A stretch of 64,000 nt of DNA, from positions 437,665,377-437,729,376 of the forward strand of contig NC_092875.1 of NCBI RefSeq assembly GCF_028372415.1, in the 5' to 3' direction. Shown here piece after piece: positions 46,549 to 57,861 of this stretch; within the stretch, counting starts at the first letter, position 1, and every line of letters begins with the position of its first letter. Source of the DNA: Notamacropus eugenii (lineage: Eukaryota > Chordata > Mammalia > Diprotodontia > Macropodidae). The position numbers and the translations under genes are program-made. Under the pieces are notes generated by a model. That model was not told the DNA's origin and ran no database searches. It saw nothing but the letters and a program-made list of their open reading frames with translations.

Positions 46549-46970
46549 TCAAGTAGGTGATTTATAGATGTTTCATCTGGGGGCTGAAAGTCTGTGGAGT
46601 GGCTACAGCTGATACCTGGGGCTCAGCGGCTGTCACTCACTCAGTTCCACTGGTCTCTTGCCCTGGGCTGCCACTCTGCCTTTCCACTGTGCTGCTGCTG
46701 CCTGTGGATGCCCTGGGGTTTTTCCCTCAGCCACACTGCTGTGGGAAGTGCTGAGTTGTGTGCTGTGGGCTCACCCTGGAGGAACAGATCCTTCCTATCC
46801 ATTTTCCAGTCTGTCCTAGGCTGTGAATCTGCCACAATCTGTCTCCTATTGGATTCTGCACCTCCAAAATTTGGTCAGATTCCCTTTTAAGAGGTATCTG
46901 AAGGAGTTCATCTAAGAGCTTAGGTGAGTAGCTGCTCTCATTCCACCATCTTGACTCTGCTCCCCCACCC
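46549..46970 (-). mobile_element. L1-B, 5' region (middle L1 of the nest)
   Basis: GC-richer text with 'gcctgtggatgccctggggt' and 'catccattttccagtctgtc'-like L1 5' region, ending in 'ttccaccatcttgactctgc' plus a C run, the antisense of an L1 5' end. It lies outside L1-C and inside L1-A, so by position it is the 5' part of L1-B, whose 3' part is at 39509-40180. Most of the L1-B body is missing on both sides of L1-C. Confidence 0.6.
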
Positions 46971-47668
46971 CCCATGGTGACTTTCTATCATCAGGTTCTT
47001 TTGTTGTTATTGCTCATTTTTAAAACAAATTTCTTAATTTTTAACTTTATATTAAAATTGATCTCTGCTTCTGGATTAGACAGTCCCAAGTGTCTAGTTT
47101 TTGTACTCTGATTTTGAGCCTTAGTTCTGGAGGTTTGTAGAATTTCCATCCATGGAGCAGTGTGTTCCTGGACTGTGCTTAGGTTTTTTAATGACCACAA
47201 GCACTCTTTTCCACCCCAAAACCCTGTCCTGGGTCCCTGTCTTGCTAGTAGTCCTCCTCACCCTGGAATTATGACCAAGAAACATATCTGGGCAAAGCAA
47301 CAGAGTTCTGTTCCAAATCCCAATAAAAGATCCCCATTAATCTCCTTCCAACCAGTTGTCTGACTCCCTTATCATCTATGGGCTAAGATTTCTGGAATTA
47401 TCTGAAGTTGATTTAGTCATCCCCCAGGTCTTTCACTGACTTGCCAGGGCATGGTCTGCACTAAACTGTACTCTATTCTTACCTCAGTGAGACAGACCCT
47501 TCCTGCTGACCTTCTAATTTATCTTGGTCTGGAAAATTGCTTCACCCATTTTTTTTTGTTCTACTGCTGGAGAATTCATCTTGAGGTGTTACTTTAATGT
47601 TGTTTAAAAGAGAATTTGGAAAAACTCAAGCTATTCTCTGCCTTTACTCTGCCATCTTCACTTTACTC
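46971..47668 (-). mobile_element. L1-A, 5' region (outermost L1 of the nest)
   Basis: It starts with CATGGTGACTTTCTATCATC, which continues the ORF1 text cut at 39508 (compare the HAL1 text near 62495-62600). It then shows the 'tgatctctgcttctgg' block, a long 5' region, and ends with 'ctctgccatcttcactttac', the antisense 5' end. The L2 tail follows. Confidence 0.7.
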
Positions 47669-48115
47669 CAAAAAGCATTTATTAAGTCCTTACTACATGC
47701 CAGATAGCATGCTAAGCACTAGCAAAACAAAGGCAAAAATATGATCCTTGAAGGAGTTTCCGTTCTAATGGGGTGACAACATGCAAACAAATGACTACGT
47801 ATATACAAGCCACAGTATAAATGAAAGATAATCCCAGAAGTGAAGGTCCTAATCTTTGGAGGAGGGTTTTGTTTTTCAAGGGAAGAGTGGTCTCTCAGAA
47901 AAAAGTCCTCCAAAAGGTGGGGTTTGAACAGAGTTTTGAAGGAAGTCAGGAGTTGAAGGCAAGAAAAAAGGGCATTCAGTATTTGAGGGGATAGCTGATG
48001 AAAATGCACAGATTTAGGAGACAGGAGGAGAACATCAAGAAGAATATCAAGAACATCATCTTATTGGAGTGAGGGAGGTGCATACAGAGGGGTGCTGAGA
48101 CCAATTAAAACTGAC
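47669..48115 (-). mobile_element. L2 LINE 3' half, antisense, right of the L1 nest
   Basis: 'caaaaagcatttattaagtc', 'cttactacatgccagatagc', 'cttgaaggagtttccgttct', 'caaaaggtggggtttgaaca' and 'gagttttgaaggaagtcagg' are the antisense L2 3' region. The first ten bases duplicate 36237-36246, so L1-A appears to have inserted into the very end of this L2. Confidence 0.7.
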
Positions 48116-48270
48116 TAACTAGAGCTGGTGACTAAATTTTCATTGTGAGCATTTACACTTTGCAATCAAAAACATTACATATCAAGACTTGATTTCATTT
48201 TTTAATCACCTGTATTTAAAATGATGGAGAAAATGTGAATAATGCAGATAACACTTAAATTGTGTCATGT

Positions 48271-48271
48271 A

Positions 48272-48322
<51 letters not shown>
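48271..48322. repeat. (ATT)n microsatellite, about 17 units
   Basis: An uninterrupted ATT/TTA run. The poly-tyrosine frame over it is a by-product. Confidence 0.98.
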
Positions 48323-48325
<3 letters not shown>

Positions 48326-48396
48326 GAGCAGTTATTAAACATTTACTACTGGAATTGGAGGTGGGGCAATAAAATGCATGGTGAAAGGCTTCAAGT

Positions 48397-48535
48397 GCAA
48401 GAGAAGATTTTATTTTACAAATGAGGAAATTGAGGCAAAGATGAGTTAAATGATTTATTTACCCTGCCCTACAGGTAGTAAATAGCAGAGCTGGGAATAA
48501 AAGCCAGACTCCAATGTCAAACTCTAATGCCTTGG
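48397..48535 (-). mobile_element. MIR fragment, antisense
   Basis: 'tttacaaatgaggaaattga', 'ggcaaagatgagttaaatga' and 'tagcagagctgggaataaaa' form the antisense MIR core and head. Confidence 0.65.
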
Positions 48536-48539
48536 GGAA

Positions 48540-50660
48540 ATGAAATCAAAGCCTCCCACAGAAGAATAAAACAATCATTTTTTGCTCTCATTTTTGTCTA
48601 ACTTTAAATACCAGTGTATAAATAAAGTAATGAAATGAAGACATTACACAAACTGTATTTTCAATTTTGTTTTTGCTTTAAAAAGAAGGAAATAATCCCT
48701 TCATGAATAAGAATAACCTCATGTCCACCTGTGAGATTTTGCTTCATCTTCTTTCTCTTCACCTACTGGGATATCAGAAAGAGAGTAGGGGACCTTGTCT
48801 TCACCCTCTCCTTTATAATCACCAGTCAAAACCTTGTGAAGAAAATTAAACCCAGTCTTTCTTCATATGGAACTTAGCTTGTCCTGAAAAACTTTAAAGT
48901 TACTTGTATGTAGTTCATTTTCAAGTCAGAATAGATAATAGCCCTTAGATCTCTGCTCTGACATGTGGTAATTGGATGCCACCAACCAGAGATGGAACAT
49001 AGTACTGGCCAACTATGATTTTTGTGTGAGTTACCAGCCTGAAAGATTCAGCACAGATGCAAATGTTCTGTCTCACAGGCCTCATTGATCAGAAACCAGG
49101 GAGACTCAAGTAGAATAGATGTAGGCAAACCATGATGCAAGGGAAGGAGGGCCTCTTTCTGAAAAAAAAAAAGTATATTGAAGAATTTATTCCTTCCTCT
49201 GCAGAATGTGCGATTGGTATAAGTCAACTTTGAATGAACTCTCTTTGCCTAGTTTGAGCAACAACAGACATGTGGAGCTTATAGACTTTCTGTCCCCAAA
49301 GAATTTGAATGATGTTCTATAATTCTATAATAGCTAATCTAATCAACTAATCATACTAAGTTATTAATGAGTGATAACCCTTGTGTCCTCCTTTGTATCA
49401 AAAACCTTGTGGAAACATATACCTTTACCCAAAGGAATGAATCTCTAATATTTGAACTTCAGTACTTAAGACTGGTGAATATACAGAGCTTTTGAGGAAA
49501 GAGACTCAGAATCAACAATTCCCCTCACAGTATCAAAGGATATAGCACCACTTTGGCTCATGTTTTGTTTACCATTGATTGTCAATTTATACATCACAAA
49601 ATGGCACTTACTCAGGGATACTGAAAGGCTCAAATGAGACAATAGATGTAAAATATTTTACAAATGTTGAAGAAGTATATGATACCAGTTATCATTAAAT
49701 ATTTTAGCCTCCAATCACCAGTCCTCCAGTCTAATAATAACTTCATTCTCTGAGTTTTCTACTACACACCTGCTGAACTCAATGCAGTGTTTATAGGGCA
49801 ATATAGGGGTGGACTGGTAAATATATATATATGTATATATATATATAATTTTTAAGATTAATTCAAATTATCAGCCTTTCTTAATTCTAGGAAACTAACT
49901 AAACGATAAATCAATCTCCAGTTTTTAGCATTTGCTTATGTCCAACGTGTAAATGTTTATACTGCAACTGTAACAACTGGCTCTCTCATGCAACTAGTTA
50001 GAGCTGCCTCCAGCACACCCCAGTGGCATCTCATGTGTTACAGGACTCTGAAGGTCATGGGAAGAGGCATATAAGGCCAACATAAGATCTGAGCCCCCAC
50101 CTTCGTAGTTCTGGGAAAATTTTTTGATCTGGAATAATTTCACTTATTCTAAAACCTTTTGTTAATGTCTTTAGAACAACAATATATTTCTTTCTGGTGG
50201 CTTCCTGTCAAAGTTGCTTATCATATTGACATATTCTCCTGAATCACTAGGGACTATGGACTTGGATACTTGTCCTTAAATTATTGGGTTCTAACTATTG
50301 AAAAGAACACAAGTGATATGTGCAAAGGACAGAAAGGAAATGTTTTAAATGTTTTCCTCTTTTTGAAATAAATGTAGAAAGCACAAATAGTGTTTATATG
50401 CATCTAAATCATGATTTTACAGGTATGCTTGTATTCAACCATCACCAGGTAACAAATAAATGAATCAAATGGATTATGGCTTTATAAACTAAGTTTAAGT
50501 AGTCTAATAAAAATTATTCAATATATTTTAGTTTTTATTTTCCAAGATTTTGATGTTGCAATAATTATTATGCAAGTGTATTTTTCTTGTGTTAGGAAAA
50601 CACATTTCATCAATACAATTTAACAGTTGAGTCCCTTAAATTCCTTGTCTTTGGTTTAAA
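48540..50660. other. unassigned sequence
   Basis: About 2.1 kb without recognisable gene or repeat, except a TA run at 49820-49848. It could be unique DNA or very old repeats. Confidence 0.5.
49820..49848. repeat. (TA)n microsatellite
   Basis: A TATA run with one GTA interruption. Confidence 0.9.
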
Positions 50661-50667
50661 TTTCTAT

Positions 50668-50897
50668 TTGTTGTTGTTCAGCTGTTTAACTGTGTCCTAC
50701 TCTTTGTGATCCAATTTGAAGCTTTCTTTGCAAAGATACGGGAGTGGTTTGTCATTTCCTTCTTCAGATCATTTTAAAAACGAGGAAACTGTGGCAAACA
50801 AGCTTAAATGACTTTCTTAGGGTCACACATAGCTAGAGTCTGATGCCAGATTTGAATTTATGAATGTGAGTCTTCCCAAATCTCAGCTCAGTATTTC
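50668..50897 (-). mobile_element. tRNA-SINE with BovB/RTE-like tail, antisense, head lost
   Basis: 'ttgttgttgttcagctgttt', 'actgtgtcctactctttgtg', 'gcaaagatacgggagtggtt' and 'gtcacacatagctagagtct' match the family. The tRNA head is degenerate ('cagctcagtatttc'). Confidence 0.8.
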
Positions 50898-50899
50898 AA

Positions 50900-51390
50900 A
50901 AAAAAGGGTTTTTGTTAGCATTATATAATAGAAAATAATAGCAAGAAGTTAAAAAATGGCCTTCAAATTCTTGGTGTCTCACGACCCCAGAAAGTCTTAA
51001 CCCATCACTGCCTTTAGACTGACAGTTAATATATGGGCTTGGCCAGTTATACAATTCTATTGCTTTTATATTTAAAGAGAACTTGGTAGACAATTCCTCA
51101 TCTTCTCTCCTTTCTTCTTCTTTTTCCTAAATTAATTACTAAGTATTTCAACAAACTATACAAAAGCTTACTTTCTTCTCATACCGCACAGTTTGTTGTG
51201 ACATAGAATGGAAATGGAGAAGGAAAGGAAGAGACAGAGAGGAAGAATCTGGATTAGCTTGTTTCTATCATTCTTTCTATTGGCCAATAGCCTTATTGCC
51301 CAAGCATACTTTGTACTGGGTTCAAATTCCTTATATGAGTTTCTCTTAGAGTAAATCATGTAGATTCTAGATCTTTTTGTCTGGACGCAA
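50900..51390. other. unassigned sequence
   Basis: Nothing is recognised. The 95-codon minus frame (51168-51455) runs into a MIR and has no recognisable features. Confidence 0.45.
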
Positions 51391-51394
51391 CATA

Positions 51395-51645
51395 CAATGT
51401 CTACTAAAGAGCACACTGGACCTAAAATCATCAGAGATTTCAGTTCAAATTCCATTTCTGTCAGTAACTATTGCATTTATATCAGCAACACTCTGGATGT
51501 GCCACCATAAACTCTCTAAGCCTCAGTTACCTTTTCTGTGAAATGGTGCTGTTTATACCTGTAGCACTTAAAACCCATAAGGTGGCTGAATGGATTAAAT
51601 GTGGTACTGCATTTAAAGAAGTGTATAAATGCCATATTAAAAAGT
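51395..51645 (+). mobile_element. MIR SINE
   Basis: 'agagcacactggacctaaaa', 'tttcagttcaaattccattt', 'taagcctcagttaccttttc', 'tgtgaaatggtgctg' and 'aagaagtgtataaatgccat' follow the MIR order on the plus strand. Confidence 0.65.
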
Positions 51646-51649
51646 GTCC

Positions 51650-53930
51650 CAAAAGACTAGGGCAACTTCAAGCTACTATATTTTGGTTGCATCATACTAT
51701 TAAAGCTTAAAACTTCACTAAGTGTGTTGGGAAACTTTTTATTATTTCATTCATATGTAGAGAGCAAAGTAAAGTGAGGAAAAAGTGCCTTAAAAACTAC
51801 TAAGGATAAATGCAAATACCTGGCTGAGGTCTATTTAAGATGTTGGCCAAGGTTCAGCTCTTTTTGACTTTTGTTGAGACATTCTCTACCAATCTTAACA
51901 GGTTTTTCAAACTTTTCATTTTTATTTAATTTTCATCACTTAAACACTGCAGTCCAAATTCCAGGCTGTGAAATTAAGTTTTCATCTTGGAAACCATATA
52001 GATAGTATTATATCTAAAGTTTTCTGCTTGGTTATTATCCTCAGCAGCTATTAACTCCCACAGGAAGTAAGAAAGTTATGAAATTTTTTACTGCACAATT
52101 TCTAATGGGCAAAAAATGGAAAATGACTCCAAAAAGGAATGAAAATAAAATTAGAAAATTGAAACTTGAATTATTATATCCATGTTCCTTGAGCTAAGGG
52201 AACTTGGGGAAAACCCAAATGCCAAGTAAACTGTGATTTTTTGGTAGGCCTTTGAAGATAAAGTTTTACCCACTTGGTGAGTATGTGACAAAGAAAGTTA
52301 ATGTCAACGAAGAACTTTCAGAAGCAGGAGAGACCTAATACATCCCACAGACAGCAAAAGACAGTCTTATAAATAGATGCTGTGGGTTTTATCCTGATTC
52401 TCACAGGAGCACAAGGCTCTGGAATTGTCCTGCAGGAGAAACAGAAATGGGGAGTAAAAGGAGAACTGGGTTTGGTGCCTAGAGATCTGGGTTCCAAATC
52501 TGTGTCTGAGGTTTCCTACTGTAAAAGCCAGAGATGACATCATGTGGCACAAAGAAGGTTGGCCTTAGAATCAGAAAGACCTGGGCTCATGTTCTACCTT
52601 TGACATATAATTACAGTGTGTCTAGGAATAAATCATATCTCTCAGCACCCTCAAATAACTAAAGCTATATGTTGTAAATGAGTAGCCCATCTGTATCAAC
52701 GAAAGAAGTTTCCATGCTGGGAATTCCACACACAAACAAAAGAACATACCTGCCCACCCTCTGACTTCATAAGCAAACAGACAAAAGGAATGTCCAGAGT
52801 CAATTAACTTTATGAGTGTCAGGTTCCTTGTACATAAAATCGGGATCAGTGGTACTCATACTACCTAACTCACAAGGTTATGAAGAATTCTCATTATAAA
52901 CCTTAAAATTATATATAAATATAGCTTATTATTTAAAGTTTTTCAAAGCTACAAGTGTCAAGTATTATATATTGCACCAAAAATATATTTGCATCTGAAG
53001 TATTCATACAAATTGGACTGATAAAGGAATCTCAAATCTCATGTGAAACTTGTCATCCAAAAATCACAAAAGTAAGCATTAAAGAGAAAATGGGGAAGTT
53101 ATAATGGGTTATTAAAAGATAGGTAGAACTATTTAAGATATATTGATGTACCTCAAATATTCCATGGCTGATATTAGAGGGGACATGACAAAGATCCCTT
53201 GGTACCACTGCTTCTATTAGCATACTGAAGAGGATGGGCCACTAGTTTGAGATATTTTACCAGTTCTCAAGTTCTAACCCTTATGGAGGTGATTGTAAGG
53301 TATGCTTTCATTCAAATTTCTCATTGGAATTCCAGAACCTTGGAGAGTACACTAGGATGACCAGTGCACTGCTAAGAACTCTGCTCAAGGAGGTTGTGGA
53401 TTAATTTTTGGTTGACAAGCCTGGGGTTTCAAATTGTGTGATACAATGGGAACTGTGGTATTGGGTAGACAGAGCTCACTCTTATGGCCAGTTTATTTGT
53501 TCTAATGCATTGTTTTCAAAATAAAGGACAGAACATGGTTATGTGCTGTCCCAACATAGCCACCTAGGTTACTTTAGTCCTTACCTGGGACATGACACAG
53601 CACAAGGTTCAATCATGTAGGACCATGAGTGGCCCCAGATCTCTTCTCAGAATTATGCTTTTAAATGTATAAAATGCACAGGAGCACAAGGGAAATCAAT
53701 TCTATTGAAATGAAAATGTAATTTTTTCCCATCCAAATGTATAAACCCCCTCCCCTCAAAAAATCTATGCATGATCCTCTAAGAGGTCTGTGGTTTCTAA
53801 GTTAAGAATCTCTGACTTCCAAGTGTCTCTGAATATGCTCATCAAAAATGAGTCATAAAATGCCCACAGGATTTGTAAAAATGGCTTTGTTGCTCAACGG
53901 CTAAAATTAGCATTAGTCGTTTCTTAGCTC
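51650..53930. other. mostly unassigned sequence
   Basis: About 2.3 kb without gene. A SINE scrap ('ttagaatcagaaagacctgg') lies near 52565-52630. The rest is not recognised. Confidence 0.45.
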
Positions 53931-53935
53931 CCTTT

Positions 53936-54163
53936 GGGGTCACCTAGGTGGCTCAGTGGTTACAATATTGGAACTGGGGTCAGAAAGATTCATTTTCCTG
54001 TTCAAATATGGCCTCAGATACTTACTAGCTGTGTGACCCTTGGCAAATCACTTTACCTTGTTGGCCTTAGTTGGCTGGAGGATGAAATGGCAAACCACTA
54101 CAATATCTTTACCAAGAAAGCCCCAAGTGGGGTCACAAAAAGTTGGACACAACTGAAAATGAC
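53936..54163 (+). mobile_element. tRNA-SINE with BovB/RTE-like tail, full length, plus strand
   Basis: Head 'ggggtcacctaggtggctca', B-box part 'ctgttcaaatatggcctcag', 'tagctgtgtgacccttggca', then 'gaaatggcaaaccactacaa' and the tail 'ggggtcacaaaaagttggac'. It shows the family in sense order. AGCTCCCTTT before it and AGTTACCTTT after it may be a diverged target-site duplication. Confidence 0.85.
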
Positions 54164-54169
54164 TAGTTA

Positions 54170-54585
54170 CCTTTGAAGTTGTTCTGGTGTCATGTGCTAA
54201 TAGAAGATATTTGTAAAGCCCTAGTTGTTTGTGCTGTGTCTCTCCTGAAACTATTATATTGATTTCTCTTTAAATCAAACTTCTTTCAAGTGATTTATTT
54301 CTAAGTAAAATGTAAAAATGTAAACGCCTTTTAGACCACCTTTTTTTTTTTTAAATGGTCCCATTCTTCTCTCTGATAGAAGTGGCCTACTTTAATCAAG
54401 TAGCCCCATTTGAATATTTCTAACCAACCTCTACCCCAACCCTTTTTGGAAAACATTTTTTTTTTTTGTGGTGGGAGCAGACAGTTCAGGTATGAAGATC
54501 TTGGTAGTACCTAAATTTTTAGGCTCTTTGTAGATCCTTTTTAATAGAAAATTTACTGAACTTTCAACTTTATTTTATGAGAGTT
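54170..54585. other. unassigned sequence
   Basis: Nothing is recognised. Two T runs (54340-54351, 54458-54468) are present. Confidence 0.45.
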
Positions 54586-54589
54586 GACA

Positions 54590-54790
54590 CAATGGAGAAA
54601 AGAGAATGGATTGCAGGGATGTTGTAGAGATCAAATTGACAAGCCCAGGTAATTGACTAGTTATGACAAGTGAGGGAGAAGGAAAAATCAAGGATGACTG
54701 TGAACCTTGGTAACTGGAATGATAGGGCAGGTGTTTTCAACAAGTATCCCACTGTTGGGAGTAGGAGAGGAGGATAAACTCATAAAGCTA
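54590..54790 (-). mobile_element. L2 LINE fragment, antisense
   Basis: 'ggtaattgactagttatgac', 'gaaaaatcaaggatgactgt' and 'ccttggtaactggaatgata' form the antisense of the L2 LGV-type block (compare 6560-6756 on the other strand). Confidence 0.6.
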
Positions 54791-55199
54791 CTTAGAAGTT
54801 TGTGCTTTTCACTTCTCTTTGGTTTAGTTTTACTTGGACATCGATTAAATATCAGTTTCTGAAGTCTTTAACTCATATTAATTACATTTGGAAAGAATTT
54901 TTGAATTCATCTGGTTTGTTGTCCCTCCATGTATCTAGCCTACTCCTCAACTGTGATCAAAAGTTCAAACCTTGGCCTTATATTCCCCCTCTTTGCATCG
55001 GTATGTCTCAAACCATACCCTCCCTCCCCCCACTTTGGCACAGTATTCTTTGCCTTCAGATACTAAAGAGATTCACACATACACATGAGATCATAAGTAT
55101 CAAGCTTTATCCAATTCATAGTTCACTTAGGTGAACTTCTGGGTATGTTCTTTTAGAACCACTGCCCTATACTGTTTCCCTGTCCTCATTAGAATCTAA

Positions 55200-56172
55200 G
55201 ATTTCATTATTACATCAAGGCAGATGGCTCTCAGTTCTATATATCCAGACCTACTCTTTCTCTTGAGTTACAACGATATATTATCATTTATCTGCCAGAT
55301 ATCAAAAACTATATGCCCTGTAGGAATCTAAAATTCTATGTTTTCAAAATAGGACCCATTATCTTCACATCTAATCCTGCTTCTTCAAATTTCCCCATTT
55401 TTGTTGAAGGCACCATTCCTGTCCTTTCAGTTGCTGGAGTTTGCGACTTTCTGCAAGGTTCTTCACTCTTGATTTTCCTTCAATTCATATCTAATCAGTT
55501 GCTGTCTTGCATACCATCTCTCCCCTGCTCTTCATTATCACTTCCACCATCTTTTCATTAGACCTTTAGCATTTTCAGTTGAACTATTACAATAGGTTAT
55601 TGTTGACTAATTGACCTCTCTGTTTCCAGTTGCCTCTCCAATTCACCTTCCATCCAACTCCAGAAATGGCACAAAAAGTAAATCTGACCATATAAGTCTC
55701 CACCTCAAGACCTTCAAAGCCTCCTTTTTGTTTAAATACAAATTCCTCAGTTTGCCATTTAAAAATTTCAGTCTTAGTGCAACCTGATTTTTAATACTTG
55801 TTGGTAAATTATTTCCTTTCACTTACTCTATGTTCTAGTCAAACTGAAGTACTATGTGTGATCTGAACTTGGCAATTCACTTCCATCCCTCTGCAAAGGC
55901 TACCCACTGTTCCAAGGATATCCTTCCTCTTCATCTCAATCTTGTGGAATCTCTAGGTTCCTTGAAGCATGAAGTCATGTCATTTGCTACACGACATGTT
56001 TGCTGATTTTGTTAATCATTAGTTTTCTCTCTCTGCTCCTCTAATGATCATATATTCATTTAGTTGTTGGCATGTTGTATCTTCAGATAGAGCATAAGCT
56101 TCTCAGGAGGAGGGACATTTTTTTTTTTCATTTTGCCTTTATATTCTCAGCACCCAGCACAGTGCTTTGTAC
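55200..56172 (+). mobile_element. L2 LINE ORF2 end and 3' region
   Basis: 'cagatatcaaaaactatatg', 'aataggttattgttgactaa', 'ccacctcaagaccttcaaag', 'cctcagtttgccatttaaaa', 'ccactgttccaaggatatcc' and the terminal block 'ctcagcacccagcacagtgc' follow the L2 order. The end is split by a SINE and completes at 56425-56470. Confidence 0.65.
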
Positions 56173-56424
56173 CTTTGTTGTTTCATTATTCCAGTTGTAT
56201 GAAACTCTGTATGATCATATTTGGAGTCTGATTGGCAAAGATACTGGAGTGGTTTGCCATTTCCTTCTCCAAACTCATTTTACAAAGGGGGAAACTAAAA
56301 CAGAGTTAAGTGACTTGCCTAGGGTCACAGAGCTAGTAAGTGTCTGAGACCAGGATTGAACTCAGGAAGATGAGTCTTTTTGACTTCAGGCTTGATACTC
56401 TATCCACGATGCCACCTAATTACC
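56173..56424 (-). mobile_element. tRNA-SINE with BovB/RTE-like tail, antisense, inside an L2 terminus
   Basis: 'gttgtttcattattccagtt', 'ggcaaagatactggagtggt', 'taagtgacttgcctagggtc' and the head 'cacgatgccacctaattacc'. It is flanked by the exact 8-bp repeat CTTTGTAC (56165-56172 and 56425-56432), which splits the L2 string 'gcacagtgctttgtac|atagtgggtgcttaatag'. Confidence 0.9.
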
Positions 56425-56469
56425 CTTTGTACATAGTGGGTGCTTAATAGATGCTTGTAAAATTGAATT

Positions 56470-56941
56470 GGAAAGGATTATATAGAAATCTATTCTGTCA
56501 TCTAGGTTTTTCTTAAATAGATTAATGAGGATTTAGCTTAATTACATAATGAATTGTTGGAGAGATCACTATCTCTCAAGGCAGCCAATTCCAACTTGAA
56601 GTGTTAGAAGGGTGAGTGGGATGTCAAGTGTTGTTTCCTCAGAATTCTCAGCTACAAGCAAACACAACTGCTGTTCTTGCTACCATAGCTCCAGCCAGGT
56701 GAGAGATAAAGGAAAAAAATCTGACGAGAGTATGAGATCTGTACTTTTAATTTAGCCCACAATTAAAAAAAAAAAGACATTTTGAGTGGTTTTATTTGTG
56801 AAACAAAAAAATAAAATACTGATTCTAAAAGTCTGATACAATAACCATAATTTTGCTTGTTTCAGATGGCCACAAACCACCAAAGCAATGTTTTGGTTAT
56901 TTAACACTTTGGACAGAGAACTGCCTCTCTCTCTCATTCTT

Positions 56942-56996
<55 letters not shown>

Positions 56997-57840
56997 GTCT
57001 CTCTCTCTCTGTCTCTCTCTTTCTCTCACTGTTCCTCTTTCTCTTTATCTGTCTCTGTCACTGCCACTCTTTCTACAATTGCTGAAATATCTTTAGTTAA
57101 CAAACTCATTTAAAAAGGGTTATTTTGACACTGTTCTGGACCTGGTGCTTAATGGATGTTTATGTGTTAATGTGGTTTGGAATCATACATATCAAAAGGT
57201 TGCGTCCTGTTACTCCCAGTCATTAAGACATGGTCTTCATTACTTGACTCACTCTCTGTACTGAATGATTATGAGCATAGCTATAGTTATTTTGACTGAA
57301 GGTTATATTCCATTTTCCTCCATTGATTCTGAGTTTTTGCTCCACAGTACATGTAATTCTTAGGACCCCTTTTTTGTTTTGAGTCTGTCCATGGGTCTAA
57401 TCTTAGAATCATGCAGTATAAATGCTTACATAGGGCTTCTCATGCTTCACTTGATATTCAGAGTTCTTTCATATTCTAATAATGCTCATGTTCAAGGGAT
57501 GGGAAGATTTGGAGTTAGAAGAGAATAAAATGGTAGTATTATTAAAAGAAGACTGCTATTAAACCAATACACAAAATAGCATTCCAGCATTTTAAGGACA
57601 GCTGTACTTGTCACAAAGACATTCCAAAAGCTCTCAAAAGAGAAGCTAATGGTTTAATTGATTAATTTAAAAATGAAATTAAATACACCTAATTAAAAAA
57701 AATGTTGTGACTAAATTCAGCAATTATTTTTCAAACCAATATTTACATGTAGACATAGTCTGTGCTTATACATACAAATGAGTGTTTAGTATTTTGCCTA
57801 AACTGATATGCTAAATAATTTTTAAAAATATTTCATGCTT
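56470..57840. other. unassigned sequence with a TC microsatellite
   Basis: No gene is recognised. The part 57560-57840 is AT-rich with several TAATTA-like strings and no recognisable repeat. The HAL1 pair is inserted at its right edge. Confidence 0.4.
56922..57060. repeat. (TC)n polypyrimidine microsatellite
   Basis: A long CT run (about 56945-57000 nearly pure) with TTTC and GTCT interruptions afterwards. The Leu/Ser frames over it are by-products. Confidence 0.95.
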
Positions 57841-57844
57841 TTAG

Positions 57845-57861
57845 ACATTTGGTTATTTCTT
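57845..57861. repeat. target-site duplication, left copy (HAL1 pair)
   Basis: ACATTTGGTTATTTCTT, identical over 17 bases to 63125-63141. Confidence 0.95.

Noticed and set aside
48242-48424. Poly-tyrosine frame
   Set aside because: Translation of the ATT microsatellite.
56853-57113. Leu/Ser-rich frames resembling a membrane segment
   Set aside because: Translation of the TC microsatellite.
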